A DNA stretch of 45,297 nt from Lysobacterales bacterium. Lineage in GTDB: Bacteria; Pseudomonadota; Gammaproteobacteria; Xanthomonadales; SZUA-5. Of this stretch, positions 33,764 through 41,981 are shown one piece after another. The position numbers were made by a program, and so were the translations under genes. The stretch is taken from assembly GCA_022841325.1 (NCBI GenBank), contig JALHRS010000046.1:1-45297 (forward strand), written 5' to 3'. Below the pieces are notes generated by a model that saw only the letters and a program-made list of their open reading frames with translations, did not search any database and was not told where the DNA came from. Every line of letters starts with the position of its first letter. The first letter of the stretch is position 1.

Positions 33764-35149
33764 ATGACCGACACCCTGCCGATCCTGATCGCCGACGACC
33801 AGCGTGACGTGCTTGAAGCGCTGCGCTTTCTGCTCAAGGCGGAAGGTCTGCCATCGGTGCAGGCCATGCATCCCGATGCGGTGATCGAGATCCTGAAAAA
33901 GCAACAGGTGGCGGTGGTGCTGATGGATCTGAACTACACCCGCGATACCACCTCGGGCCAGGAAGGCCTGGAGTTGCTGGAGCGCATCCGCGCGCTGGAT
34001 GCGGAACTGCCGGTGGTGGTGATGACCGCCTGGGGCACCATCGACATCGCCGTCGAGGCCATGCGCCGCGGCGCCAATGATTTTGTCGAGAAACCCTGGG
34101 ACAACGCCCGGTTGATGTCCATCCTGCGCAATCAGGCGGCGCTGGGCGCGACCCGCAAGCGGGCGCAGAAGCTGGAGCGCGAGGTTGAGATCCTGCGCGG
34201 CACCGGCAATGGTGATTTCATCGCCGAATCTGCGGCGATGGCGCCGGTGCTGGACATGATCCAGCGCGTGGGCCCCACCGACGCCAATGTGCTGATCCTT
34301 GGCGAGAACGGCACCGGCAAGGGTTTGATCGCCGATCTGCTGCATCAGAATTCGCGCCGCGCCGACAAGTCACTGATCAAGGTCAACATGGGCGGCATTG
34401 CCGAAACCGTGTTCGAGAGCGAGATGTTCGGGCATGTGCGCGGCGCCTTCACCGATGCCAAGCAGGATCGTATCGGTCGCTTCGAACTGGCCGACGGCGG
34501 CAGTCTGTTTCTGGATGAAGTGGGCAATATTCCAACCTCGCAGCAACCCAAACTGCTACGCGTACTGGAGGATGGCGAGTTCGAGCGCCTGGGCTCCTCG
34601 CGCACCTCCCGATCGAATGTGCGTCTGATCTCCGCCACCAACGCCGACCTGACCGACGAGGTCAACAAGGGCCGTTTTCGCAAGGATCTGCTGTTTCGCC
34701 TCAACACCGTGGAATTGCGACTGCCGCCGCTGCGCGATCGGCGCGAGGACATCCTGCCGCTGGCCAGGCGCCTGTTGGCGCGCTTCGGCCAACGCTACCA
34801 GCGCGAGGATGTGCGCCTGTCGGCCAGCGCCGAACGCGGTTTGCTGGGCTACGCCTGGCCCGGCAATGTGCGCGAACTTTCCCATGTGATCGAGCGCGCC
34901 GTACTCATGTCGCGCGCAGCGGAGATCGGGGAGCTTGATTTCAGTTTCGCGCCGACCCGTCCGAACGACAGCGAACTGGATCATCTGACCCTGGACGGCG
35001 CCGAGGAGATGCTGGTGCGCCGCGCCATGATCCGCTCCGAGGGCAATGTCCAGAAGGCCTCCGATTTCCTTGGGCTCAGCCGCGCCGCACTCTATCGACG
35101 CCTCGAGAAATACGGCATCCGCAGCCCCGGCGAGGACGACAGCGAGTGA
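33764..35149 (+). CDS. Sigma-54-dependent response regulator (NtrC family)
   Basis: A 461-residue activator with receiver, AAA+ and Fis-type DNA-binding domains. The receiver shows the acidic pair DD (11-12), phosphoacceptor Asp55 in VLMDLNY, T in VVMTAWG and K in FVEKPW. The AAA+ domain has Walker A GENGTGKG near residue 180, a loop reading GAFTDA (227-232) in place of the canonical GAFTGA, Walker B GGSLFLDEVG and the C-terminal PGNVRELSHVIERAV. The HTH is NVQKASDFLGLSRAALYRRL. A short insertion (NYTRDTTSGQEG) follows the phosphoacceptor. ATG at 33764 is used because the receiver begins there. The histidine kinase gene follows after 181 bases of repeats. Confidence 0.94.
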   Translation: MTDTLPILIADDQRDVLEALRFLLKAEGLPSVQAMHPDAVIEILKKQQVAVVLMDLNYTRDTTSGQEGLELLERIRALDAELPVVVMTAWGTIDIAVEAMRRGANDFVEKPWDNARLMSILRNQAALGATRKRAQKLEREVEILRGTGNGDFIAESAAMAPVLDMIQRVGPTDANVLILGENGTGKGLIADLLHQNSRRADKSLIKVNMGGIAETVFESEMFGHVRGAFTDAKQDRIGRFELADGGSLFLDEVGNIPTSQQPKLLRVLEDGEFERLGSSRTSRSNVRLISATNADLTDEVNKGRFRKDLLFRLNTVELRLPPLRDRREDILPLARRLLARFGQRYQREDVRLSASAERGLLGYAWPGNVRELSHVIERAVLMSRAAEIGELDFSFAPTRPNDSELDHLTLDGAEEMLVRRAMIRSEGNVQKASDFLGLSRAALYRRLEKYGIRSPGEDDSE

Positions 35150-35161
35150 GACATCACCACC

Positions 35162-35311
35162 CCGTAGGTCACGTTGGCCGCGCAGCGGGCGACCTGACGT
35201 CAAGCACTCGCTCCGTAGGTCACGTTGGCCGCGCAGCGGGCTACGTGACGTCGGGTGGCCTCATGCGCAAGGCGTCACGTAGGTCGCTGCGCGCCCAACG
35301 TGACCTACCTC
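35162..35311. repeat. Repeat block between regulator and kinase genes
   Basis: Two direct copies of a ~40-bp unit, CCGTAGGTCACGTTGGCCGC followed by GCAGCGGGC...TGACGTC (35162-35200 and 35213-35253), then an inverted copy (about 35270-35309, ending CCAACGTGACCTAC). Related GTCACGTA/AACGTGACC fragments occur at 41531-41560 and 41792-41815. The kinase start follows 20 bases after the block. Confidence 0.75.
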
Positions 35312-35330
35312 TGTTTGCTCTGCTTTCGCC

Positions 35331-36686
35331 GTGAGCGATAACCAGCCATCAGCCACGCCACTTGATGGCAAGCCCTTCGGCATGGCCTACGAGCGCAAGG
35401 TCGCGCTGCTGTCCATTGCCCTGACCCTGCCCGCCCTGTGCGTGGCTCTGGCGCTGATCTGGCAACAGCCCTGGGAAACCGCCGCGCGTATCGTTGCGAT
35501 GGTCGCTCTGCTGGCGCTGTCGACGTGGATCTGGTTCCGCCTGCGCCGCGCCGTGGTCCACCCGCTGCTGACGCTGGTCAATCTGCTCGATTCCCTGCGC
35601 GCCGGCGACTACAGCCTGCGCAGCATTTCCGCCCGTCGTGGTGATGCCCTGGGTGAGGTGCTGTGGGAGGTGAACGCGCTGTCCAGCACCCTGCGCGAGG
35701 AGCGCCTGCGGGTCGAAGAAACCGGCGCCCTGCTGTCCAAGATCATGGCCAGCGTCGAAATCGCCATCTTTGCCTTCGACGACCAGCGCCATCTGATGCT
35801 GGTCAACCCGGCCGGCGAACGCCTGCTGGCCATGCGCAGCAGCGAAGCCCTGGGGCGCACCGCGCTGGATCTGGGTCTGGAATCCTGCTGCGATGTGGAC
35901 ACGCCGGCGACGCTCAAGCGCGCTTTCCCCGGCGGCGCCGGCAGTTTCGAAGTGCGTCGGGCCAGCTTCCGCGAAGGCGGCAAGCCACATGAGTTGCTGG
36001 CGATCAGCGATCTCTCGCGGGCGCTGCGCGAGGAAGAACGCCAGGCCTGGCAGCGTTTGATCCGTGTGCTCGGCCATGAGCTGAACAACTCGCTGGCACC
36101 GATACGCTCGATGGCCGCCACGCTGGCCGGTCTGGTCGCGCGCGAGCCGCTGCCCGAGGACTGGCGCGAGGACGTGCAGGGTGCGCTCGGCGTCATCGGC
36201 GATCGCGCCGAATCGCTGACCCGCTTCATGGCCTCGTACACGCGCCTGGCGCGCTTGCCGCCACCGAACAAGAGTCGGGTGGAACTGGCGCCGCTGATCC
36301 GCCGCATCGCGCGGCTGGAACAGCGCTGCCCGATCGGCGTCGGCCAGTTGCCGGAACTGGTCCTGCAGGCCGACGCCGACCAGATCGAACAGGCCTTGAT
36401 CAACCTCAGCAAGAACGCCGCCGAAGCCGCCCTGCAGACCGGCGGCGGCGTCCGCATCCGGGTCAGCGCACAGACCGGCCATGTGCTGATCGAAATCGAG
36501 GACGACGGTCCGGGCCTGGCCAAGACCGAAAACCTGTTCGTGCCCTTCTTCACCACCAAACCCGGCGGCAGCGGCGTCGGCCTGGTCCTGGCCCGCCAGA
36601 TCGTCGAAAACCACAGCGGCAGCCTGAGCCTGCAGAACCGCGAAGACGCCCAAGGCTGCCTGGTACGCGTCACCCTGCCGCTGTAG
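35331..36686 (+). CDS. Sensor histidine kinase (NtrY-like)
   Basis: A 451-residue membrane kinase, presumed partner of the preceding regulator. Two N-terminal helices (SIALTLPALCVALALIW and IVAMVALLALSTWIWF) are separated by a very short loop, so there is almost no periplasmic sensor. A HAMP-like linker, a PAS-type segment (ILASVEIAIFAFDDQRHLMLVNPAGERLLAMR-like, about 140-230), then the H-box GHELNNSLAPI with His249, N-box LINLSKNAAEA, and G-boxes IEDDGPGLA and GGSGVGLVLARQIV follow. The GTG start at 35331 is the one in frame close to the repeats; Shine-Dalgarno is weak. The signal is probably internal or membrane-borne. Confidence 0.93.
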   Translation: MSDNQPSATPLDGKPFGMAYERKVALLSIALTLPALCVALALIWQQPWETAARIVAMVALLALSTWIWFRLRRAVVHPLLTLVNLLDSLRAGDYSLRSISARRGDALGEVLWEVNALSSTLREERLRVEETGALLSKIMASVEIAIFAFDDQRHLMLVNPAGERLLAMRSSEALGRTALDLGLESCCDVDTPATLKRAFPGGAGSFEVRRASFREGGKPHELLAISDLSRALREEERQAWQRLIRVLGHELNNSLAPIRSMAATLAGLVAREPLPEDWREDVQGALGVIGDRAESLTRFMASYTRLARLPPPNKSRVELAPLIRRIARLEQRCPIGVGQLPELVLQADADQIEQALINLSKNAAEAALQTGGGVRIRVSAQTGHVLIEIEDDGPGLAKTENLFVPFFTTKPGGSGVGLVLARQIVENHSGSLSLQNREDAQGCLVRVTLPL

Positions 36687-37135
36687 GGCGACCTTGCGTC
36701 GCGACCGGCCTGCGCTACGCGACGAACCGGGATCCGTCTTAAATACGGGCCAAAGAGCAGGACGCGAAGGACGCGAAGGAAAAGCAGAAAGGAAAGCGGG
36801 CAAGAGTGGACTTGCCTGCTTTGCTGCCATTGAGTAGCCCCCATCGTAGGAGCGACCTTGCGTCGCGACCGTCAGCCAGACGGATGCGACGTAGCACCAC
36901 AAGGAACGCCGAGCGAATCCCAACCAAGTTCGCTTCTGCTGTTCTTCGCGTTCTTTCTGCTTTTCCTTTGCGTCCTTCGCGTCCTGCTTCTGGCACCAAC
37001 TCACAGCGGCTCGTGTTTGCCGCAGGGCGGTCGCGACGCAAGGTCGCTCCTACAGGAGATGAACGGGTCGCGACGCAAGGTCGCTCCTGCAGGAGATGAA
37101 CGGGTCGCGACGCAAGGTCGCTCCTGCAGCAGATA
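36683..37135. repeat. REP cluster between kinase and gmk genes
   Basis: The 460-bp gene-free stretch holds five copies of the element GTAGGAGCGACCTTGCGTCG (with CGACCG): 36683-36709 and 36845-36871 on the plus strand, and three on the minus strand in tandem with a ~37-bp period (about 37028-37130, separated by CAGGAGATGAACGGG). Between them lies a long imperfect inverted repeat: GGACGCGAAGGACGCGAAGG with AAAAGCAGAAAGG (36758-36800) against the reverse at 36941-36990. Confidence 0.85.
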
Positions 37136-37146
37136 CGCGACCGCTG

Positions 37147-37767
37147 CTACGCCAGCAGCTGCGCCAGCAAGCCGGCCTGGCGCGGGGCCTGGATGCGCAT
37201 GGACAGGCGCACGGCGCGGACGATCGCGGCCAGATCCGCCAGGGCCACGTCGAACTGGTCGTTGATGATCAGATAGTCGAACTCGGTGGCGTGCTGCATT
37301 TCGCCGCGGGCGTTGGCGATGCGCCGCGCGATCACTTCATCACTGTCCTGACCGCGCTTCTGCAGGCGCTCATGCAGCGCTGCGCGCGAGGGTGGCAGGA
37401 TGAAGATCAGCACGCAGGCCGGAAAGCGCTCGCGTACCTGACGGGCGCCCTGCCAGTCGATCTCCAGAATCACGTCACGACCTCGGGCAAAGGCCAGATC
37501 CACCTGATCGCGGCCGGTGCCGTAGTGATTCCCATGAACCTCGGCATGCTCGAGCATGCGCCCGGCCTCGATCAGCTCCCGGAAGTGCTCGCGGCTGGTG
37601 AAATGGTAGTGCTCGCCATCGACCTCACCCGGCCGCGGCCCGCGCGTGGTGTGCGACACCGACAGCTGCAGACAGGCGTCATCGGCCACCAGAGCGCGCA
37701 CCAGACTGGTCTTGCCCGCACCTGACGGTGCAGCAATGACAAACAAATTGCCGCTGGCGGCATTCAT
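37147..37767 (-). CDS. gmk: Guanylate kinase
   Basis: Phosphorylates GMP to GDP in nucleotide metabolism. The 206-residue protein has the P-loop APSGAGKTSLVRAL, the GMP-binding SVSHTTRGPRPGEVDGEHYHF, and VILEIDWQGARQVR. The ATG at 37767 gives the standard N-terminus; the open frame further upstream to 37818 is not needed. The gene lies downstream of yicC, a frequent arrangement (gap 179 bases). Confidence 0.97.
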   Translation of the reverse strand: MNAASGNLFVIAAPSGAGKTSLVRALVADDACLQLSVSHTTRGPRPGEVDGEHYHFTSREHFRELIEAGRMLEHAEVHGNHYGTGRDQVDLAFARGRDVILEIDWQGARQVRERFPACVLIFILPPSRAALHERLQKRGQDSDEVIARRIANARGEMQHATEFDYLIINDQFDVALADLAAIVRAVRLSMRIQAPRQAGLLAQLLA

Positions 37768-37946
37768 GACAGCATCTGCATGAGGCGGTGGCTCCCTGCC
37801 CGGCCCTGGTTCCGGCAACCCCCGAAGGCCGCCGTCATGGCCAGACTATCGCAGGGTTACCCTCAATCCCCGGAGTCTACGCGTTCAGACCCGGATCGGT
37901 CGCGCTGCCGGTGTGGCCTTCTTTCCCAGCCCGAACTTGGTCCGCG

Positions 37947-38813
37947 TCACTCCAGATTCTGCACCTGCTCGCGGATCTGCTCGATCAACACCTTCATGTC
38001 GACGGCGAGCTGGCTGGTGCGGGCATCGGTGGACTTGGAGCCGAAGGTGTTGGCCTCGCGGTGCAGCTCCTGGGTCAGGAAGTCCAGGCGGCGACCGACC
38101 GGCTCGCTGCGCTTGAGCGTGCGCGCCATTTCTTCCAGGTGCACGCCGAGGCGATCGAGTTCTTCGTCCACATCCATCTTCTGCAGCGCGAACACGATTT
38201 CCTGTTCGATGCGCTGCGGATCGACGCTGGCGGCAATCTCGGCCAGCTTGGCCATCAGCTTGTCGCGCAGTCCCTGGCGGATGATGGGCAGCATCTCGAT
38301 GGCAGCTTCGCGCGCGGCGCCGAGGCCTGTGACCCGCTCGAGCATGATCTCGGCCAGACGCTTGCCCTCGCGCTCGCGCTGGGCTTCCAGCGCGTCCAGC
38401 GCCTGATCGGTGAGCTGGAGCACCTGGCCGCCGAGTTCTTCCAGATCGAACTCACCGGTGGCCACCAGACCCGGCCAGGACAGCAGATCGCTGGCATGAC
38501 CGGCGTCCAGGCGTCCGTTGCGGCGAGTCAGTTCATCGACCAGACCGGTCAGCTGATCCAGCAGCGCGTGATTGATGGTCAGCGTGGTCGGGCGGCTGGG
38601 ATCGCTGCGCAGCCGCGCCGACAGATCCAGCTTGCCGCGCGACAGCCGCTGGCCGATGCGCTCGCGCAAGGCCGGCTCCAGCGAGCGCAGCTCTTCCGGC
38701 AGCTTGGTCGACACTTCGAGAAAACGATGGTTCACCGTGCGCATTTCCAGGCGCAGGTGGCCGGCGGCGGTGGGGCCTTCGGCACTGCCGTAAGCGGTCA
38801 TGCTGCGAGGCAT
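37947..38813 (-). CDS. yicC: YicC/YloC family endoribonuclease
   Basis: A 288-residue protein matching the YicC family (E. coli length 287), whose members have been described as endoribonucleases. It shows the N-terminal MPRSMTAYGSAEG, the conserved EMRTVNHRFLEVSTKLP, the long helical middle, and the C-terminal GRRLDFLTQELHREANTFGSK followed by DMKVLIEQIREQVQNLE. The ATG at 38813 matches the family start; an in-frame ATG at 38825 is an alternative. The open frame continues upstream through the GGGACTC array but this is not taken as coding. Adjacent to gmk. Confidence 0.95.
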   Translation of the reverse strand: MPRSMTAYGSAEGPTAAGHLRLEMRTVNHRFLEVSTKLPEELRSLEPALRERIGQRLSRGKLDLSARLRSDPSRPTTLTINHALLDQLTGLVDELTRRNGRLDAGHASDLLSWPGLVATGEFDLEELGGQVLQLTDQALDALEAQREREGKRLAEIMLERVTGLGAAREAAIEMLPIIRQGLRDKLMAKLAEIAASVDPQRIEQEIVFALQKMDVDEELDRLGVHLEEMARTLKRSEPVGRRLDFLTQELHREANTFGSKSTDARTSQLAVDMKVLIEQIREQVQNLE

Positions 38814-38873
38814 GCGCGGCTCCATGGGTTGGGAATACGCACATGCTACGGGATTGGGGGCGTGGCGGGGCGC

Positions 38874-38947
38874 GGGACTCGGGACTCGGGACTCGGGACT
38901 CGGAACTCGGGACTCGGGACTCGGGACTCGGGACTCGGGACTCGGGA
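38874..38947 (+). repeat. Tandem heptamer array, unit GGGACTC
   Basis: About ten copies of GGGACTC, one with an A substitution, ending at CGGGAAAGG, 60 bases upstream of the yicC start. A third distinct 7-bp repeat family in the window. Confidence 0.92.
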
Positions 38948-38961
38948 AAGGCTCACACACG

Positions 38962-39050
38962 GGCGTCATTGCGAGGAGCGCAGCGACGAAGCAATCCAGT
39001 GCTTCTGAGGATACCTATCTGGATTGCTTCGCTACGCTCGCAATGACGCC
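38962..39050. repeat. REP-like inverted repeat, cleanest copy
   Basis: Outer arms GGCGTCATTGCGAG (38962-38975) and CTCGCAATGACGCC (39037-39050), inner arms GAAGCAATCCAG (38988-38999) and CTGGATTGCTTC (39019-39030). Related to 1691-1780. Contains no gene. Confidence 0.88.
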
Positions 39051-39082
39051 AGGGCGAGGAGTTCTCTGACGCCGTGCCAGGC

Positions 39083-39168
39083 GCCCTCCTGCCCTCCTGC
39101 CCTCCTGCCCTCCTGCCCTCCTGCCCTCCTGCCCTCCTGCCCTCCTGCCCTCCTGCCCTCCTGCCCTC
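39083..39168 (+). repeat. Tandem nonamer array, unit GCCCTCCTG
   Basis: About nine and a half nearly perfect copies between the REP element and the M13 gene. It would encode a low-complexity PSCPPALL pattern if read in the frame of the M13 gene, but translation most likely starts downstream at 39254. Confidence 0.92.
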
Positions 39169-39253
39169 GTGCAATCCTCCCCCCAACCTTCGGCACATGC
39201 GCTTCATGCTGGGAGGGCTACCCTTCGCGGCCTTTCTGGCGGGGAGGCTGTCG

Positions 39254-41305
39254 ATGAAGTCCACGAAGTTGCTGTGTTGCCTGATGTTGGCGCTACAGTC
39301 GCCGCTGGTGCTGGCGGAGCCCATGGCCAAGGCCGAGATCGGCAGTTTTGGTGTCGACCTGTCGCATCGCGACGAGAGCGTCAAACCCGGCGATGACTTC
39401 GACCGCTACGCCAGCGGCAAGTGGCACGCCAGCCATGAGCTGAAAGACTACGAAACCCGCTACGGGGCCTTCACCACGCTCAGCGATCAAGCCGAGATCC
39501 AGGTGCGCGAGATCATCGAAGAGATGGCCAAGAGCGATGCAGCGGCCGGCAGCAACGAGCAGAAAATCCGCGATTTGTACAATAGTTACATGGATGTGGC
39601 AGCGCGCAACGCGGCCGGCATAGCACCGATCCGTCCGCTGCTGGATCAGATCGAAAGCATCGATTCGCGCCTGGCGCTGACCCAGGCCTTCGGGCGATCG
39701 AGCGTGGACGGCACGATCTCGCCGCTGGGCGGCGGCGTCGGCCTGGATCGCAAGAATCCGGATCGCTACCTGCTGAATGTGGGTGTCAGCGGCCTCGGTC
39801 TGCCGGACAAGGACTACTACTTCAACAAGGCCGAGCGTTTCGTCCAGATTCGCGCCGCCTACCTCAAGCACATCGAACGCATGCTGGGCTTTGTCGGCGT
39901 CGCCAACACGGCCGCCCGGGCCCAGGCCATTCTGGCGCTGGAGACCCGGCTCGCCAGCCAGATGTGGGATCGCGCGCAGATGCGTGATCGTGAGAAGACC
40001 TACAACCTGATGAGCTTTGCCGAGTTCGAGCAGCAGTACTCCGGCTATGACTGGGCCGCACACCTGCGTGCCGATGGCATCGAGCCGCCGGCCGAGGTCA
40101 ATGTCTACACCCCGAGCGCCGTCAATCCGGTCATCGAGATTGTCAACGACACGCCGCTGGCGACCTGGATCGACTACCTGCGCTTCCATGCCATCGACAA
40201 CCACGCGAGCCTGCTGAGCGAAGAGATCGACAACGCCAGTTTCGAATTCAACGGCAAGATGCTGTCGGGCCAACAGGCCCAGAAGGAACTGTGGAAGCGC
40301 GGCGTGGCCCTGGTGGGCGGCTCGCGCGGTTCTCAGGGGCTGGGTGATGCGGTCGGACAGATCTTTGTGGCCCGCCACTTCAAGCCCGAAGCCAAGCAGG
40401 CCATGGACGAGCTGGTCGAGAACCTGCGCCGGGCGCTGCGCCAGAACATCGAGCAGCTGGACTGGATGGGTGAGGCCACCAAGGAAGAGGCCTACAAGAA
40501 GCTGGCGAGCTTCCGCCCCAAGATCGGCTATCCGAGCCAATGGCGCGACTACAGCAAGCTCACGATCGTACCGGGTGATCTGCTGGCGAATGTGCGTGCG
40601 CTGCGGGCCTTCTACAACGACGACCAGAATGCGCGACTGGGCCGTGCCAGCGACAAGGACGAGTGGTTCATGACCCCGCAGACGGTCAACGCCTATTACA
40701 ACTCCTCCTTCAACGAGATCGTGTTCCCGGCCGCCATCCTGCAGCCGCCCTTTTTCGACGTGAATGCCGATCCGGCGGTCAACTACGGCGCCATCGGCGC
40801 GGTCATCGGTCACGAAATGGGCCATGGTTTCGACGATCAGGGCTCCAAGTCGGACCACGCCGGCATCCAGCGCAACTGGTGGGATGAAGAGGATCGCGAA
40901 CGCTTCGAGCAGCTCACCTCCGCGCTCGGCGCCCAGTACGACAGCTATTGCCCGCTGGAAGGCCATTGCGTCAACGGCCAGCTGACCATGGGCGAGAACA
41001 TCGGCGATCTCGGCGGCGTGTCGATGGCCTACACCGCCTACAAGCTGTCGCTGAACGGCCAGGAAGCGCCGGTACTCGATGGTCTGACCGGCGATCAGCG
41101 CTTCTTCCTGTCCTGGGCCCAGGTGTGGAAGGCCAAATACCGCGACGAGGCCCTGGTCAACCAGCTGCAGGCTGACCCGCACTCGCCGCCGCGCTATCGC
41201 ATCAACGGCCCGCTGCGCAATCTGAACGAGTGGTACCAGGCTTTCGACGTGCAGCCCGACGATGCGCTGTACCTGAAACCGGAAGAGCGCGTGCGGATCT
41301 GGTAG
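39254..41305 (+). CDS. M13 family zinc metallopeptidase (PepO-like), secreted
   Basis: A 683-residue neprilysin-type peptidase. The ATG at 39254 follows GGGGAGG and opens a Sec signal peptide (MKSTKLLCCLMLALQSPLVLA). Residues about 37-50 hold GDDFDRYASGKW, the M13 N-terminal signature. The zinc site is HEMGH in GAVIGHEMGHGFDDQ, the third ligand is in ENIGDLGG, and it ends with the expected RIW. NAYYNSSFNEIVFPAAILQP matches the paralogue at 1994-4111, which is a lipoprotein. Here two cysteines (CPLEGHC) near the catalytic region may form a disulfide. Probably periplasmic or secreted. Confidence 0.95.
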   Translation: MKSTKLLCCLMLALQSPLVLAEPMAKAEIGSFGVDLSHRDESVKPGDDFDRYASGKWHASHELKDYETRYGAFTTLSDQAEIQVREIIEEMAKSDAAAGSNEQKIRDLYNSYMDVAARNAAGIAPIRPLLDQIESIDSRLALTQAFGRSSVDGTISPLGGGVGLDRKNPDRYLLNVGVSGLGLPDKDYYFNKAERFVQIRAAYLKHIERMLGFVGVANTAARAQAILALETRLASQMWDRAQMRDREKTYNLMSFAEFEQQYSGYDWAAHLRADGIEPPAEVNVYTPSAVNPVIEIVNDTPLATWIDYLRFHAIDNHASLLSEEIDNASFEFNGKMLSGQQAQKELWKRGVALVGGSRGSQGLGDAVGQIFVARHFKPEAKQAMDELVENLRRALRQNIEQLDWMGEATKEEAYKKLASFRPKIGYPSQWRDYSKLTIVPGDLLANVRALRAFYNDDQNARLGRASDKDEWFMTPQTVNAYYNSSFNEIVFPAAILQPPFFDVNADPAVNYGAIGAVIGHEMGHGFDDQGSKSDHAGIQRNWWDEEDRERFEQLTSALGAQYDSYCPLEGHCVNGQLTMGENIGDLGGVSMAYTAYKLSLNGQEAPVLDGLTGDQRFFLSWAQVWKAKYRDEALVNQLQADPHSPPRYRINGPLRNLNEWYQAFDVQPDDALYLKPEERVRIW

Positions 41306-41799
41306 GCCCCGGCATGGCGTCGCGGTCGTAGGAGCGACCTTGCGTCGCGACCGGCCGCGACCATCGGAAATCGCGGCAAGCAGCATCCAGAAAAGCGGGA
41401 CGCAGAGAACGCAGAGGAAAAGCAGAAAGGACGCGGAGAAAAACCAGAGAAAGCGCTGATTGAATCTCTCTCTGCGTTCTCCGCGTCTCTGCGTTCTCCG
41501 CGTTCAAGAATCGGCTCGCAGGGCGCAGCTGTCACGTAGACCCTTGGGGTCAACGTGACCCTTTGGTAGACCCCGGCGTCGCGGTCGTAGCAGCGACCTT
41601 GCGTCGCGACCGGCCCAGACCACCGGAAATCGCGGCAAGCGGCATCCAGAAAAGCGGGACGCAGAGAACGCAGAGGAAAAGCAGAAAGGACGCGGAGAAA
41701 GATCAGGGAAAGCGCTGAATGGACCTTCCTCTGCGCTCTCCGCGACTCTCTGCGTTCTCCGCGTTCAAGAACCGGCTCGCAGGGCGCAGCTGTCACGTA
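41301..41799 (+). repeat. Composite REP cassette duplicated in tandem (~240 bp x 2)
   Basis: Copies 41301-41538 and 41565-41799 align over their length (offset 259-264 bases). Each carries GTAGGCCCCGG-type start, the GTAGGAGCGACCTTGCGTCG element, a long inverted repeat built from ACGCAGAGAACGCAGAGG and TCTGCGTTCTCCGCG arms around AAGCAGAAAGGACGCGGAG, and the end CGCAGGGCGCAGCTGTCACGTA. The stop codon of the M13 gene lies in the first bases of copy 1. Confidence 0.85.
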
Positions 41800-41825
41800 C
41801 AACGTGACCTACCTCCTTCGATCGG

Positions 41826-41902
41826 AGAGCGATCGCGGGCGCAGCCCGCTCCCACAGGGGCAGCGCGCTCTTACCGACAACCGACAACCGACAACCAGCA
41901 AC
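41826..41902. repeat. GATCGCGGGC..CCGCTCCCACAGG element and CCGACAA heptamers
   Basis: A palindromic GATCGCGGGCGCAGCCCGCTC followed by CCACAGGGG (about 41830-41862; related to 45267-45297), then the CCGACAA tandem array (41873-41902), the inverse of 1594-1649. They fill the rest of the 41306-41981 gap. Confidence 0.8.
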
Positions 41903-41981
41903 CACTCCGCCCCGGGCGGCTGTGCGCCCAGCGCCGGCCGCGCTATTCTCGGCGGCTTGGTTTTCGGCTGATCTGAACCCT

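Noticed and set aside
38874..39168. CRISPR array
   Set aside because: Units are 7 or 9 bp with no unique spacers; no cas genes.
39293..41386. 697-residue minus-strand open frame opposite the second M13 gene
   Set aside because: Same reason: the sense strand carries HEMGH, ENIGDLGG and the terminal RIW.
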